Source: Dactylellina haptotyla (Eukaryota > Ascomycota > Orbiliomycetes > Orbiliales > Orbiliaceae). From it: a DNA stretch of 64,000 nucleotides. The stretch is taken from the NCBI GenBank assembly GCA_031310005.1, contig CM062386.1, forward strand, positions 1,054,001 through 1,118,000, given 5' to 3'. The position numbers and the translations under genes are program-made. Shown here one piece after another: positions 11,863 to 24,132 of this stretch. Numbering within the stretch: position 1 is the first letter of the stretch; every line of letters starts with the position of its first letter. Under the pieces are notes generated by a model. That model made no database searches and had not been told where the DNA came from. It worked only from the letters and a program-made list of their open reading frames with translations.

Positions 11863-14300
11863 AATGCTTGTAACTCTGAATTTTTCATGCCAGTGCTAAT
11901 ACGCAGGGATCCCATCGACAAATCGGAACCAACCAACCACGGATCTACTGTTCGGTCACCAAAAAGTTTAGGATGGTCTGTTACGTTCTTTCCTAGTGCG
12001 TACCATAAACTGGGTCTCTCCTTGTCCAAATGGGTGGGCTGGTGTATCCTCGCCTTCTTGCTGGACGGCAATCTCGTCGGAGCCGGGCAGGAACTCGAAA
12101 TTATCTATTGTTTGGGGTCAGCTTTGGCAGGTGGAATATATGTCCGATCCCGAAATATGCGAACAACCCTAACCCAACGAACCTAGCTAACCCCTCCCAG
12201 CGGCCAAGCTGGAGCTATGAGACAATGCAACCCACTAAATTGTCCCAGCTGACAAAAGCCAAACACCTTCACGAAGAAAAAATCAGATATGAATAGAAAC
12301 TGAAGAAAAATATTTTGTGACTAAACCCCATCCCAATACTCAACTATCAGCCGACCCGAACGGAGCTATCGGCCACCCAAATAATCCTGCCTGCCAGAAT
12401 AGGGTTCTCGTCCAATCGATGCTTCTCCGGACAGGCGTCGACCCTGCTTCTTTTCCACCATGCAGGCAGTTCGCAAGGGCAAGGGCCTCGCAGGCGAGCT
12501 CCAATCCAATCCTCTTTCGCTTTTTTTTCCCTTTTAATGAAAGAAAAAACAAAGTGCCTACGGCTGTGTGCCAATTCTTTTTTCGCTTTTATCAAGTCAT
12601 CATGTCTTGAGCATACAGGACCCACACTATTGGTACACGCACTTCCATTCGCTTGAAGAGACCATAAAGACCATGAGAAAAGTACAGGGGTGAGGGGAAT
12701 CGTTCATGCGTGTCATCGGCAACCTATTGTAGTCGGCTACTTTTACTTTTTGGGTGGATGTCCGAGAAGAGCCTCTCGTGTCGATGGTGAACGGAAGGCA
12801 TAAGAACGGGGATGCCGCAAGCAGAAATGAAAACAATTGAAAAATTTTGTAGACCCGACCTGTGGCTCCACACTCCGCCTGACATATGTCTCTGCGAGTG
12901 CGAACGTCATCAAGGTAGCCTTATTATTGAATTGTTATTAATCGGACAGCTGTGCTCGTGTTGTTTCAATAAGGTGCAAAAATACAACACTGCGTGCTTG
13001 TCGACTTGTGTTTACGTTTGTAGACGTAGTCCAATCCGCGCCGGTCGGCCCATTCGGTTCGGGCAGCCTTATACGGGTAGATTGCATTGCATCAGGGTGC
13101 ATATCAGAGGATGAATTGGGATTCGGGGAACATATTATAGTTCCGGCCTTTCCACCACAATACTATACCATAACCGTCCTATATTGTCCTCGGGCAATCA
13201 ATCATTTTCTAGCGTAAGTCTAGAAAGAAAAAACCTGTATTATTGAAACGCTCTACCGACTCCTTTTCCTGTTGGGGTGCAGATGCAGGATGCTGGGGAA
13301 AGAACGAGGCGTCGACGAGCTTCTCCGTCTGTGTATCTCAGCCGGAATGCATAGGAGCTGCAGAGCTGATTTGTTCCTGCATTTCCGTGGATAAGCCTGG
13401 TCAGCTCTGCATCGTTGCCTATCCGCACATGGCCAAGAAATATGATATGATTGAAACTTCTGCGCGATGAGGCGGATATTTGGACCTCGACGCATTTGGG
13501 TTATAGTTTCTATGGATAAGATCGCACCCACGCAACTAATGCATCTATAGAGTCATCGATGGAATGCCGTCGAAAGAAATCTGGTGGCACGGAAGGAGCG
13601 TCATGCTGTAGACCAAGGCGACCGTTGCCGTTAGCACTATAGTATATCAAGCAAGGATTGACTAGAAAAAGACGGTGGCCGGTATTGATTCGAAATATAC
13701 CATGGTATTAATATTTCCGGATACCGAGCCAATCAAGATGCCGTCAATTGAAGATCTCAAGATTCTAGATCGCGAAATGATGCATACGGACCTCCAAAGT
13801 CGTCAAGGAATATCCATGAACGACGCTGCGCGTTCAAGGCTCTTGCGATCTTGCGGTTGACGTTCTTTGCTTCTCAAACGCCGAGAAGGCAAGCGCACAC
13901 AGAAAATGAAACAACTAGCTCACCGCACCAGTGAGAGTTTTTCGCAAGACTTATACTGATATCGATTATCACGATTGCGGAGGGATGGGGAAACGCCCCA
14001 GAAGTGAAAGTTGTGGGCAAATTCGCCATCGGAAAGAGCTCCCAGCCATTCCCCTCATGTTCCGTAGAACGAGGCTGGTGCCATTGTAATCTTCTTCTCC
14101 TAAATTAAGGTGTCTCTTCTAGCGTGCCCCATTTTCTGCTTCGGAATACCCGCTACGGTAAGGTCATGGCGTCCGAATGGGGCTCTTTACCATGCTGAGG
14201 CGGAGAATTAGAACAAAACTCTCTTATAACGACTTGATGCCCAAAAGGGAATGGCTGCAGCAAATCACACAACTAGTATTAAGATCGTGTGAAGAATAAA

Positions 14301-14828
14301 TCAAAGGAACGTGGATCTTGAGGCTTCGAATTTGCGGTTGGGAGGCCAACCGCACACAATATCCGACGGGGGAGGTCTGGACAGAATGACATTGTGCAAC
14401 TTCTGGTGATGATCCGGAGTCATGCCTTTGTCGCAAGACAGCAGGATCCATTGCCACCTGACTTCTTCTTGTTCGAATCTGCGGCATGCATGCGGGATCC
14501 TAGAGTGCGTTGAATTCGCTCTTGTCAAGTCGATGCGACGACGGTGACGAGGCCAGTAGCTATAGCTTGCATGCATTGTGGATTTGCAAATATTTGGAAA
14601 TGGGCGCATTGCGACGGAGGATAGATGCGCTCGCCACCTGATGAGTCGCATCAGTATCTCGATTCTCAGGATGCTCCAACGTCGGTCTCCAGCCTTCTCA
14701 ATAAAAAGGCCGCCCATGCAGGCGCTGTCTGTCTTTGTCGTCGATGGAATTCGCGATATCGCAAGGATCAGTGGATCAATTGAGTTTAATTCTGGTGAAC
14801 ATGAAACCAAAATAGAAAGCGCAACCAT
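14301..14828 (-). other. Uninterrupted open frame, coding status uncertain
   Basis: A minus-strand frame runs 175 codons from an ATG at 14828 (MVALSILVSCSPELNSIDPL) to a stop at 14301. I recognise no domain, signal peptide or family. Its base composition is only slightly better balanced than the surroundings. A frame of this length could arise by chance in a window of this size, so I do not call it a gene. Confidence 0.25.
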
Positions 14829-17300
14829 ATGTGAATAATTCACCTCGATGGTATACGAGGCTAGCAGCTCAATCACCAGAATATGGACTCCAGCTGTAAC
14901 CAACCTCCAGCTTGCTCTTGTCCACCTAGAATCCCTGCAAGTCTATGAAAAACGCAACAAAAACAACACACATTGTCCGTGACCCCTTTTATATAGAAAC
15001 AGCGCAGGAGACGGCATACTGTTCGGCAGGGTGTGGTCCATCTTGCAGCTTTAATTATACTATTCACGTTGGAGCGGCGAAGCTCGATTGCTTGACGACC
15101 CCTATTGTGCTTCCGCCTGAGGTTTAGAGTTGTTGAGTTGGCAAAAGCCTCATCGCTGCAGAGCTAAGGAGACCAATGAGAACGGTATTAGGCTAAGGGG
15201 GCAGTGGCATTGTGGCACGTTGGAAGCCACGGGTCAAGTCTGGGCTCAATTGAGGCCGAATTGGGGTTGAATTAATCTCTAAATGCTTGGTTGCTCGAAT
15301 GACTCCGTCAACGGCATTTACGCATAGTGTTTCAGGATGGTATTCCAACGTGTAATCGTGGGGCACAGGAGGTAGGAGGCATATCAATAATCGGTATACC
15401 TGGAGAGGGGTGATTTCAACCGAAAGACACCTTCAAGGCCCTCGAAACCGTGGAAATTCTTGTCCTGAGAACCCGGACCGATTCCGATAGACTTTGAATT
15501 CTCAGGAACCAGGATTGAACCCTAAGAAATTCCAGCCAATGAACGTGATATGACGTTACTCACGTCACCTGTTTCAGTCGTTGCTTGGAAAATTTAGGGA
15601 TTGGCGTGAGATTATTTCTCGGTACCGGGGACGGCAGCAAGCTTTTTTTTTTTTTTCCTCCCGGAAAGGGCAGCCTTATTGAAGTCTTGAAGAGGCCGTG
15701 CGAAAATTTCTGACACCTCCTTCCGTCCCTGTTGTACCAATTGGATGCCTGTGCGCGGGTGGGAAAATGTCGCGACGCGTTTTGGACCGAAGCGGGAAAA
15801 GGTTGAGACCACTCGCCCACCTGTCAAAAACGATTTGGCACCCAACGCCTCAAATTCTTGGGACTGGGAGCGAAGAAAAGCCTCAGCTTCCATTCTATTC
15901 TTCGTTTCCGAAGATTTAGGATCACGGGAGAAGATGGGCAATTTGCCATTTTCTTTTCGGTCACGCAGACTAGGCCTCAAAAAGAGGAATTGTGATTAAT
16001 GCCCGAGGAACAATCGACGAATTTCCTGCCAGGCGCGCGGGCGTGGTGAACTATTTAATCTCTGGCGGATTTGTCTCCTGAGCGAAAAGGCGGTGGTGTT
16101 TTGCTTTTTGGCGGGGCAGGCAGAAGAACGCGAGGCACGCAGAGACACACGCGTTCGGCGGACGGCTTGGCGCGTGCGGTGCTGGAAGTGGCAGTGAGCG
16201 ACCGAGGACAGGGGAATGTGTTGCTGCCAACGCATCAGCTCGATCACACGGGCGGTGCGCATTAACCACGGCCGTCCCAACCACCCTTTTTATCGCATCC
16301 CCGTCGGCCTCTGCGGGATTGGGGATGTGGGGGCAGGGCTGGGCTGGGAGGTGCCGCGAGTTAGTTCGCGATGAGGTCAAGAATGGCGGATTGGGTCATG
16401 AGAGTATGAACATTGCCCGTCGATGCTAAGCATTATGCCCCGCCATCGAAGTCGAGATAACGAGATAAAAAAAAAATTAAAAGGCGAGCTAGCTAAGCTA
16501 GCTAACTGACTATAATACCGTTAATTTTGTCTGTGGCAATCGAAGAAAGACACCCCGGAAGCCCAAGGACTGAACTGAATGGAAAAGACCGCAACTGACA
16601 ATCCCAATTGTTCGAGTCCCCAGCAGGCAGTAAGATTGTCGCTATCAGCCCTATCCTTGCTGGGTCTTTTATTAGCGGAACAAATCTTGCCTGGAAGAGT
16701 GCACCGCCGGTTCTCTCCATCTGCGTTCCCCCTAGCATCGGGCTAGCTGGACATGGAAAGCAAATTGGCTACTAGCGTCACATCCATCAACGGTATGCCG
16801 GCAATGCACGGTTTGTCGGTGACAGAACGAAAGACAGAAGGTTTGTTCTTGTTGACGTTATTTTTATTTTATTTTTTTGCGACGATGTCTCGCTTGAGGA
16901 GTGTAGACGCGACTGCGGAAAGAATTTCGTGTCGTCGGGTTTTGTAGACAATAACAATCGGGATCGGAGGGTGGGCGGGAGACACTTTCGTAGACACTAG
17001 TACAGTCGAGTCAGACCTGGTGCGCCGGTACATACGTCCAGTCACCGGTACATGTGCGCAGGCCATACGGACGTGGAATTGGATGTATCTGGTGGCACTC
17101 CGGTGGACGTACGCTGCAGGAGAAGGTGAATGTGATACAGGCGAGATTGGTACCCATCATGTGCGGAAGACTTTTGGGGACTGACAAGTACCTCCCTCTG
17201 TCCAAGGCGGAGGGTAATCAGACGTCTGCCCACCTTCTTTAGCTTCCTCCTCGTGAATTCATCTCCCACCTTGACGCTTTTAGTGCTCTCCCCTCCTTCT

Positions 17301-18610
17301 TTATTTTCGCATCGCCCACCTTTTTTTCCCACTTCAACCTCCTCCTCCGCCTTTTTCTTGGACATCACGATTTCTCTTTCTTCACCGACCACCGGCCCCT
17401 CCGACTAGTAATTACTAAGGTTAGAAGTACCGCTTTCTGCACGACTTTGCTTTTCGACGTTGCGTCTTTTTCTTTCCTTTCCCGTTCTTTCTTAGCACAC
17501 CCGGGCGTGTAGTTCTCGTTGAGCAAAGAGGAGAAGCCCAAGTGGATAGGGTACGGTGTTTCATCTTTGGACCCCCGGCGCACCCCAGTTGGCTGGCATC
17601 GGTTGGAGCGAACGGGCTCTGGCCTTTCACCACACACTCTTCCTTTCAATCAGCTTGCTAAATCGGGCTTCTTGACCAGGAATCAACCTCCTTTCAGCTG
17701 GCTCCCCAAATTTCGGCGCTTACTCTCGCTTTCCCCCCATCTCGAGATTAAGAGGGAGAACCTTAAAGAAAAAAGAGAGAAAGAGAATTGCTCGATTGTA
17801 ACGCGGGCACGAGGGCGAACGAGACAGCCTCCTTCGCTCATTAACGAAGTGCATGCTCGTCATCTCCAACCCCATTTTACCCATTCTAACCCGAAATAAC
17901 TTGCGGTTACTGGCACCTCGACCGGGGCCTGGCCTGACCTGACCTGACAGAGAAACGCTTTGAACGGTGAGAGACATTCTCTGCCTCTTTTCTTCTGCTG
18001 GTGGTCTTGAACTCGTCTCTTTCACCTCACTTTGCTTCTTCCGCAGAAGCGGTGTTCCCGGCCCACTTTTTATTTTTTACCCTTTTCCTTGCCCACTCTT
18101 CCCCCAGCCCAGCTTCTCTTCCCTTCCCTCAATTTTGCACTACGCACCTGTCTGGACATTGAGTGACTGGACCTCACCTCCTGACGATACCTCTCCCTCT
18201 CTCTGCCTGACTTCACTTCACAAATCATATCGCTTGTCATACACACATTTGTGCCACTGTCGGACGACCGAACAAGAGATCCCCAACCTTCCTGGACAGA
18301 AGAAGGCTCATTCCTCGACCGTGCTTTTTTAGAACTAGAAACGAGACCTCGTAGTTGAGATTGGTTTCACAGAGAGAGAACCATCTATCCGTACGCTTTG
18401 GACGACACCTCGAACCCGACAGACTCCGAGAAAAGACACCTCCCAGTTCATGAGGCGGCAAAGGGACAGCCTTACCCTCACGTCTTATACGCCCCGACAC
18501 TCGTAGACGCGTGAGATTCACGCGTAATCGCCCTTCGAATCCCCTTCCCTTCCACCCCGAAGATTTTCTTGCGTTGCGGGACGCCCATCCCCCGACGATC
18601 CTCAACGCAG
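17301..18610 (+). promoter_or_regulatory. Forkhead gene promoter and long pyrimidine-rich leader
   Basis: The plus strand is strongly C/T-rich, for example about 17235-17400, 17440-17500 and 18030-18250 (TTCCCCCAGCCCAGCTTCTC and similar). Such tracts mark promoters and 5' leaders of fungal regulatory genes. The sequence CTCAACGCAG directly before the ATG also resembles a 3' splice site, so a leader intron ending at 18610 is possible. The position and extent of the transcript are inferred. Confidence 0.45.
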
Positions 18611-20812
18611 ATGGAGACGACAAAGTCGACGGTGTCGGCCATGCCTGTCCACCCAACCGTCACAAACGCCTTCAAGCCCACCGCGGACTCGTTCAGATAC
18701 TTCTCCCCCAACTCCTCGCCCGACAATGTCAAGAACGGCGGGCGCTCGAGGTCCTCTTCGACATCGCCCAGTGCGAAGAAGATCTCGGCCCTGCAGGAGA
18801 TCTCCACTAACATCAAAGACATCCGACCGCCTCAGCAGCAGAACTTCAAGTTCAAGCCTCCCACCACTTCTAACCCTTCCCCTTCAAAGGGCGCTTCTCT
18901 CCAGGACAAGATGCCCCCTCCATCGAAGGGCGCACTGAGGAACAATGTCAACCTCCCGCCTCCTGCCCGACCAAACTTCACATCAATCTCCCCGACAAAA
19001 CGACCACCCCTCAGTGTCTTCAGCACATCCTCGCACACCCGGAAGACATCGATGGGCCAGATGACACCAATTTCTGCGTCCGTGAACAAGGAGAACCTCC
19101 TCCCTGAAGAGCAGCTGCTCCACGATGCATTGCTCAAAGATCTCACCGGTATCAGCCCAGTGAAATCCGACAAGATCGTTGCGTCTATCCCGGCACCTGT
19201 TCTCGCCGCACCCAAGTCGGCTGAGAAGAAGACCAAGGAGACTAAGACCAAGGCTGCACCCCCTACCTTTAGCGTTGGGCCGGCCGTTCTTGACACCATC
19301 CCCGATCCATCCGAATTACCTATCCCAGAAGATGATGGCACGAAGCCACACTACAGCTACGCTAACCTCATCGGCATGGCACTAATCCGAGCGCCTGGCC
19401 AAAAATTGACCCTCGCTCACATCTACAAGTGGATATCCACACACTTCTCCTTCTACAAGTCGGCAGACTCCGGCTGGCAAAACAGCATCAGACACAACTT
19501 GAGTCTGAGCCAAAAGTTCGTCAAGGTTGAGCGACCAAAAGATGACCCAGGTAAAGGCAACTACTGGACCATTGCGGAGGGATATGAATATGAGTTCATC
19601 CGAATGAAGACAAGAAGAGGATCCAGTATCAGCAACAGCGTGACCAAGAAGAAGTCTGTACAGGACCTGGCCGCTTCCGAGAAGAAGGATATTGATAGCC
19701 TACCACCCGTCAAAACCGAGCTCCTACCAAAGCCAACCGCATCAGCCGACCAGCCACCAGTCCCCGCCACCGACGACTTCCCCGCGATCTCTTCAGATGC
19801 CACAATTGACGAGTCAACGCTCGAACCAGATTACCAGGGACTCACATCTCAAGCTGATTTTATCGGTGATTCGTTCACATCTCTATTCGAAGAAGGTCTT
19901 CCTATCCCCAGTAACCTTTTCTCCGAGGCACTTGCACCGGCTCCGTCTTCGCCACCCGGAATAATGCACTCTTCACCACCGATCACTCGCCGAGCAAGAT
20001 CACCACACGGCGGTGTCTTCTCATCATCAAAAGGAACCAAGAGAAAGAGGCTGTCGGGCGGTCACGAAATGGATGATAGCGGCTACTTCTCGGGCCTTGA
20101 CTCATCTGTGACAAGACACAAGTCCGGAATGGGGCCTCCCAAGAAGATCAGGAAGGGACGCGCCGAGGAAGAACTCGCCCGCATCCGCAGTTCCTCTGCT
20201 GCCATGGAGAGTCCCGTTCCACGTATGGGAGGAAGATCGCCAATGCTACCCAACTCATCGTCACCTCTCCGCGCCTATGACCGCACACACAAGCCTGTCT
20301 TGGCCCCGAAGACTCCTGTCGCTGCTATCAAGGCGATTTCCAGACCCCCGAATTCCGCTAGCCCGAACACGAACCTGAGACTGCACCGTAATTTGGTGCG
20401 GAACCTCGTCGGGTCCCCAATCAAGGGTATGGAATTGCTTAGCGACGAGCCATCCTGGATGACCAACTGGGACTTTGGTGACGCAAATGCCGCCGCTTGG
20501 GACGCTAGCAACTTCCAAACTTGGGAACAGTGGGAGACCGCCGAGCCCGGCCTGGTTGGCGATTTGGATGACTACTTTGACACATCATTCTTCCAGTCTC
20601 CGGTCCGGGACCCTAGCCCCAAGCGTCCCGACTTGAAGAAGGCACACACAACAACCAGCATCTTCGAAGACTTGGAGCCGGCTAGCGATGATATGCCTGC
20701 TGTCGCTTCCAAGGCTATCGACATCGTTGCAGCCATGAGACAGGGTGCTGAGAAGATCAGATCCGTCACAGAGCGACCTGGAATGTCCAGAGTTGCTACG
20801 ACAAAATTTTGA
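18611..20812 (+). CDS. Forkhead transcription factor, Hcm1/Sep1-like
   Basis: This is one exon of 733 aa. The ATG at 18611 is the first one in frame. The forkhead (winged-helix) DNA-binding domain spans about residues 245-325: it begins [20 protein letters not shown], has helix 2 around [18 protein letters not shown], the recognition helix [19 protein letters not shown], and the wing [16 protein letters not shown]. Long disordered Ser/Pro-rich regions flank it, with many SP/TP sites for proline-directed kinases. There is no FHA domain, so it is not an Fkh1/Fkh2-type factor. The architecture fits Hcm1 of budding yeast or Sep1 of fission yeast, which drive cell-cycle gene expression in S/M phase. 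The C terminus has a Trp/acidic patch ([20 protein letters not shown]) that could be an activation domain. The gene is convergent with SPC1, and its upstream neighbour is 11.6 kb away. Confidence 0.92.
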   Translation: METTKSTVSAMPVHPTVTNAFKPTADSFRYFSPNSSPDNVKNGGRSRSSSTSPSAKKISALQEISTNIKDIRPPQQQNFKFKPPTTSNPSPSKGASLQDKMPPPSKGALRNNVNLPPPARPNFTSISPTKRPPLSVFSTSSHTRKTSMGQMTPISASVNKENLLPEEQLLHDALLKDLTGISPVKSDKIVASIPAPVLAAPKSAEKKTKETKTKAAPPTFSVGPAVLDTIPDPSELPIPEDDGTKPHYSYANLIGMALIRAPGQKLTLAHIYKWISTHFSFYKSADSGWQNSIRHNLSLSQKFVKVERPKDDPGKGNYWTIAEGYEYEFIRMKTRRGSSISNSVTKKKSVQDLAASEKKDIDSLPPVKTELLPKPTASADQPPVPATDDFPAISSDATIDESTLEPDYQGLTSQADFIGDSFTSLFEEGLPIPSNLFSEALAPAPSSPPGIMHSSPPITRRARSPHGGVFSSSKGTKRKRLSGGHEMDDSGYFSGLDSSVTRHKSGMGPPKKIRKGRAEEELARIRSSSAAMESPVPRMGGRSPMLPNSSSPLRAYDRTHKPVLAPKTPVAAIKAISRPPNSASPNTNLRLHRNLVRNLVGSPIKGMELLSDEPSWMTNWDFGDANAAAWDASNFQTWEQWETAEPGLVGDLDDYFDTSFFQSPVRDPSPKRPDLKKAHTTTSIFEDLEPASDDMPAVASKAIDIVAAMRQGAEKIRSVTERPGMSRVATTKF

Positions 20813-22207
20813 TCAATCCGCATTCTCTTTCCTTGGAGTGCCCTGACGACTTTGATGTGATTCCGACCCTCAATTCACGCTAGGTTCTTTTGTTCTTTTC
20901 TTTTCTTTTCTAAATCCTTGCGTACTCTGATTTCAGCACAGAGTCAAATGAGTTCAACGACCTTTCAGAACCTGTATTACATATTGTATTTCTTCTTATT
21001 TTCTTTTGTGTTTTCTACCTTCTCCTTGGCTTCTTCACGTTTTGGAGTAATACTCTTCAGGCTTGCGATTTACTTTTCATCATCCCTTGGTACATTCTGG
21101 GTCTTCTGTCTCCTCTTTACCATGGTTTAACTCATGCTTCATCATATCCGCATTCATGTTTTTTCTTCTCTTCCCTAGAATGGCATACAAAGGAGGTGAA
21201 ATTTCCGGTTCTGTCTTCATAGCGACCTTGCGATCATGTGTTTCCTTTTCGGTTCCTGTTCGTGTGCTTACACGCACATATGTTTTCGGGTGGTTCAACC
21301 GTACACGTTTTTTGTATTCCGAATTTAGGTAAGCAACATGGTTTTTGTTCTATTTCCTATCTATCTTCGACTTGTTTTCATTTCGTTCAGCCGTTTCTTC
21401 TATCCTATCTTCCTTTCGAGCCCTTTATTATTCCATTCAGGTGTATATGTTTCCAAATTCTCTATAATCTTGTAAAACCGGTTAATCACCCCTTTTCTAT
21501 TTTATTATATATATCCAACGTACGTACGACGAGATCGATGCCTACTCCTACGCTCTTTATAGCTTAATACTCAGCCCTTTCTATTTTACCAAATTTACTC
21601 TTTATGGTAGTGCTTTTTGCGCGCTGGTCTCTTTTTCCCAATAGGAGCTCTCGGAGAACAAACACAAAACGCTTAAGTCTTGTATCCTTTCTGATATTTT
21701 GATGTTCTGTCTTTCAAAAAATGTAACTGTACCAATTCATGTCAACTTAGCCTTTCCAGAATCAAATACAAAAAACAAATGAAAATAAAACCGCAACCAC
21801 GCAAATTCTCTTTGTAGACCGGGCAACTCTGAACTAGTATGGACATCATTCAGAGTAACGGTTCCTCGAACATGTTGATCCATCAACAATACCAAATGCA
21901 GTTAGGTATGCACGTTCACAACCTCCTCGTTTACCCGTTTACAACAAAAATGCCAGCGGGGGTTTTAGATCCAAAACGTTCCAAGAAATGACATTCTTGA
22001 TTGGCTTCGATGCCAGCAAGATATATATGCCCCTCCCAAAAGGAGCATACCGTTCATTCATTAGTTTTGCTCTAAACTCAAAAAATATATATGTCCATGT
22101 GAAACCCCCGCACGCCGCCCTGAGTAATGATCTCTTCACCCCTCCCCTTCCAATCTCCCCTCTTTCTCCATTCCACGCCAAGAAGAAAGAAGAAGAAGAA
22201 AAAGAAT
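20813..22207. other. Convergent intergenic region
   Basis: This gap lies between the forkhead stop and the SPC1 stop. The first 800 bases are T-rich on the plus strand (TTCTTTTCTTTTCTTTTC at about 20893-20911), consistent with a long 3' untranslated region. A GAAGAAAGAAGAAG tract at about 22180-22204 lies just past the SPC1 stop. No gene is seen. Confidence 0.45.
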
Positions 22208-22740
22208 TTATGTCTTGACCTTCACCTCCTGCCCGTCGACTATGATGACCCCTCCACCGGCGCTTTTGTTCCCCGATGCTGATAAGAACTTCACGGGCGC
22301 TTGGTTGTACACGGGCCACGGTGGGACGACGGCCAGGAAGGTGAGTCCTGTGCCGGCGAGGCCGACGTATAGTGTGTATACGATGTTCTGTGTTGCGAAG
22401 CCGAGGATGAATGCGAGGATTGCGGAGACGGAGAGGGTATACGTGGTTATTTGTTCGGCGAGTTTTTGGCCCTACGGTAATGTCCCAAGGAAGGTTAGCT
22501 TTGGAATGGATTCGATGTATTTGGGAAACTCGTGAAGTCTGTGCTCCGTTTGTGGGGGGAGGGTGGAGTGATATGGTTTGGAGGAAGTAGTACCTTGAAA
22601 TCCTGTACAAGGCTCGGTGGTTAGCTGCTATTGTCATCGCTCGTTCGAGAACTGAAGCTCGCGGGAAAGAGCACTCAAAGGTGGATACTCACGATGAATC
22701 CATCGACGATGGCCTGGAACTGGTCTTGTATCGCCTCCAT
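22208..22740 (-). CDS. SPC1: Signal peptidase complex subunit 1 (SPC12)
   Basis: Spc1 is the non-catalytic ER-membrane subunit of signal peptidase. Minus-strand exons are 22693-22740, a 9-nt exon at 22594-22602, and 22208-22471, giving 106 aa. The protein starts MEAIQDQFQAIVDGFI. The small exon adds DFK, and exon 3 continues GQKLAEQITTYTLSVSAIL; the joined DFKGQKLAE block is the family hallmark, so all three exons are needed. There are two membrane helices, at about 28-46 and 49-68, joined by a short turn, and the sequence PPWPVYN follows helix 2. The C terminus is a cytosolic tail ending VDGQEVKVKT. Both introns have AGCTAACC branch sites (GTGAGT...TACAG and GTACTA...CCGTAG). The 9-nt exon is discussed as a finding. 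BUR1 is the next gene on the same strand, 1.4 kb upstream. Confidence 0.9.
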
Positions 22741-24132
22741 AGTTTTAGGATTGGAATATATTTCTATGCCGGCTGCGGAGGGGGGTTAGATGCTGTCGGT
22801 GTGGAGAGGAGCTTTTGCCGGTGGTGGGATTGATACAGTCGCGACTTTCGGAGTTGCGAGCTGGTTTTGGGGTGATGTTTCGATATGTGTCCAGAAGTGG
22901 CCAATGGGACGACGCGCTGTTAGGACCCTTGTGCTACCTCGACAGCCAGAAACAACACCTTATTTCCAACATTTATCCCAAAATGCCAGCCAGTGATTAA
23001 TCTGTGATATTGTCTTTGCTGTCCAGATACCTAGAGCATGTTTATCATTACAAAGGACGTTTAATACCCAATCACCTGGTAAAACTGTCAAATTATACCC
23101 AAATGTTTCAAGGGTAACTTTAATCCCGTCGAAATACTAATTGTTCCTGGTTCTGTTAAAGTATGGACGTTCCGCTGGCACATTTGGCTAACACTTGACA
23201 GCGATACTTGTGTTCCCTTACTAGTTCTACTGCCACAAGTTGTCAAGGATGGCGATCCTAGAGTGAGTCACGAAGTCTAGAAGAAATATCATAATATTAG
23301 TCTCTCACCCATTGAACTGAAACTAAGTAAGGACAGGATGAAATAATAATATACAACATGAAGCGCAATCGTAATAGCGCTTAGATTGTCACGATTACAC
23401 CACCAGCGTCTGACCAATAACCAAAACCATTGCAAGATGGGTAACTTTTCACATCTTCTAAGTCTTTATTTCGTAGTTTTATCGAACAGTATCGTTAACC
23501 TCTTGATATTGCTGGTTTGTTTAGTTACTGCTTAGTTTCATTTGTCCCTTAAGGCCTTGCCTAACTGATATTTATAGTGGTGTATGCTAATGTACATATA
23601 GGAAGAAAATAGAGTTGGCTTCACACCGTTCAATATTCCCACTGGCTTTGATAGCTACTAGCAGTTCTGTAGAACGAACTATCGAACTTTAGATTAGAGG
23701 ATTTAGAACACGTAGGATCTAAATATCCACACCAAGAAAGATGGCGGCCAAGAGCAATGAGAGGAAGAATCGTTTTCAAAAAGGTTATAAAAATACAGAT
23801 TTCTCATCAACCGGTGTCAAATCTAGAACATCGAATCATAGAAAGGGTCGATTAAAAATGGAAAACCAAACTTTGGAAGAATGGGAACGAATCAAGAATG
23901 ATCGAATATTCAGAGAACTCCGAGAAAACGCAAAGGAAAGGAGAGAGAAAAAGAGAGAAACGCCCCGAAAAGAAAATTTACAGAAGACTAGTCTTCCTCT
24001 AGCATTAAAAATAAGCTGCCGAATTTCCCATAAACGTATAAAAAGAAAAAACTCTCCCCGTTTGATGAAATCGAAAATGAAAGCCAAATGTAGCATAGTA
24101 TTACCCGGACTCTCATGTCCTCTATCCCTTCT
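22741..24132. other. Intergenic region between SPC1 and BUR1
   Basis: I see no gene. The middle (about 23040-23740) is AT-rich. The plus strand from 23741 to about 24060 is A/G-rich and gives a Lys/Arg-rich frame that I take as antisense to the BUR1 3' untranslated region. Confidence 0.45.

Larger units (their letters stand above)
8761..17300. other. Long gene-poor interval
   Basis: I find no gene with recognisable domains or a coherent exon structure here. It holds a T14 run at 11290-11303, another T run at 15643-15656, a short tandem duplication at 11828-11862 and a nest of AGCT repeats at 16487-16505. There is a GC-richer block at about 16020-16380. One uninterrupted minus-strand frame is listed separately. 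Confidence 0.4.

Noticed and set aside
15512-15521. B-box-like GGTTCAATCC (minus strand) suggesting a tRNA
   Set aside because: No A-box at the right distance and no cloverleaf arms could be drawn.
21939-22637. 232-codon minus-strand frame
   Set aside because: It is a wrong-frame reading across SPC1 and its introns; the spliced SPC1 reading matches the family.
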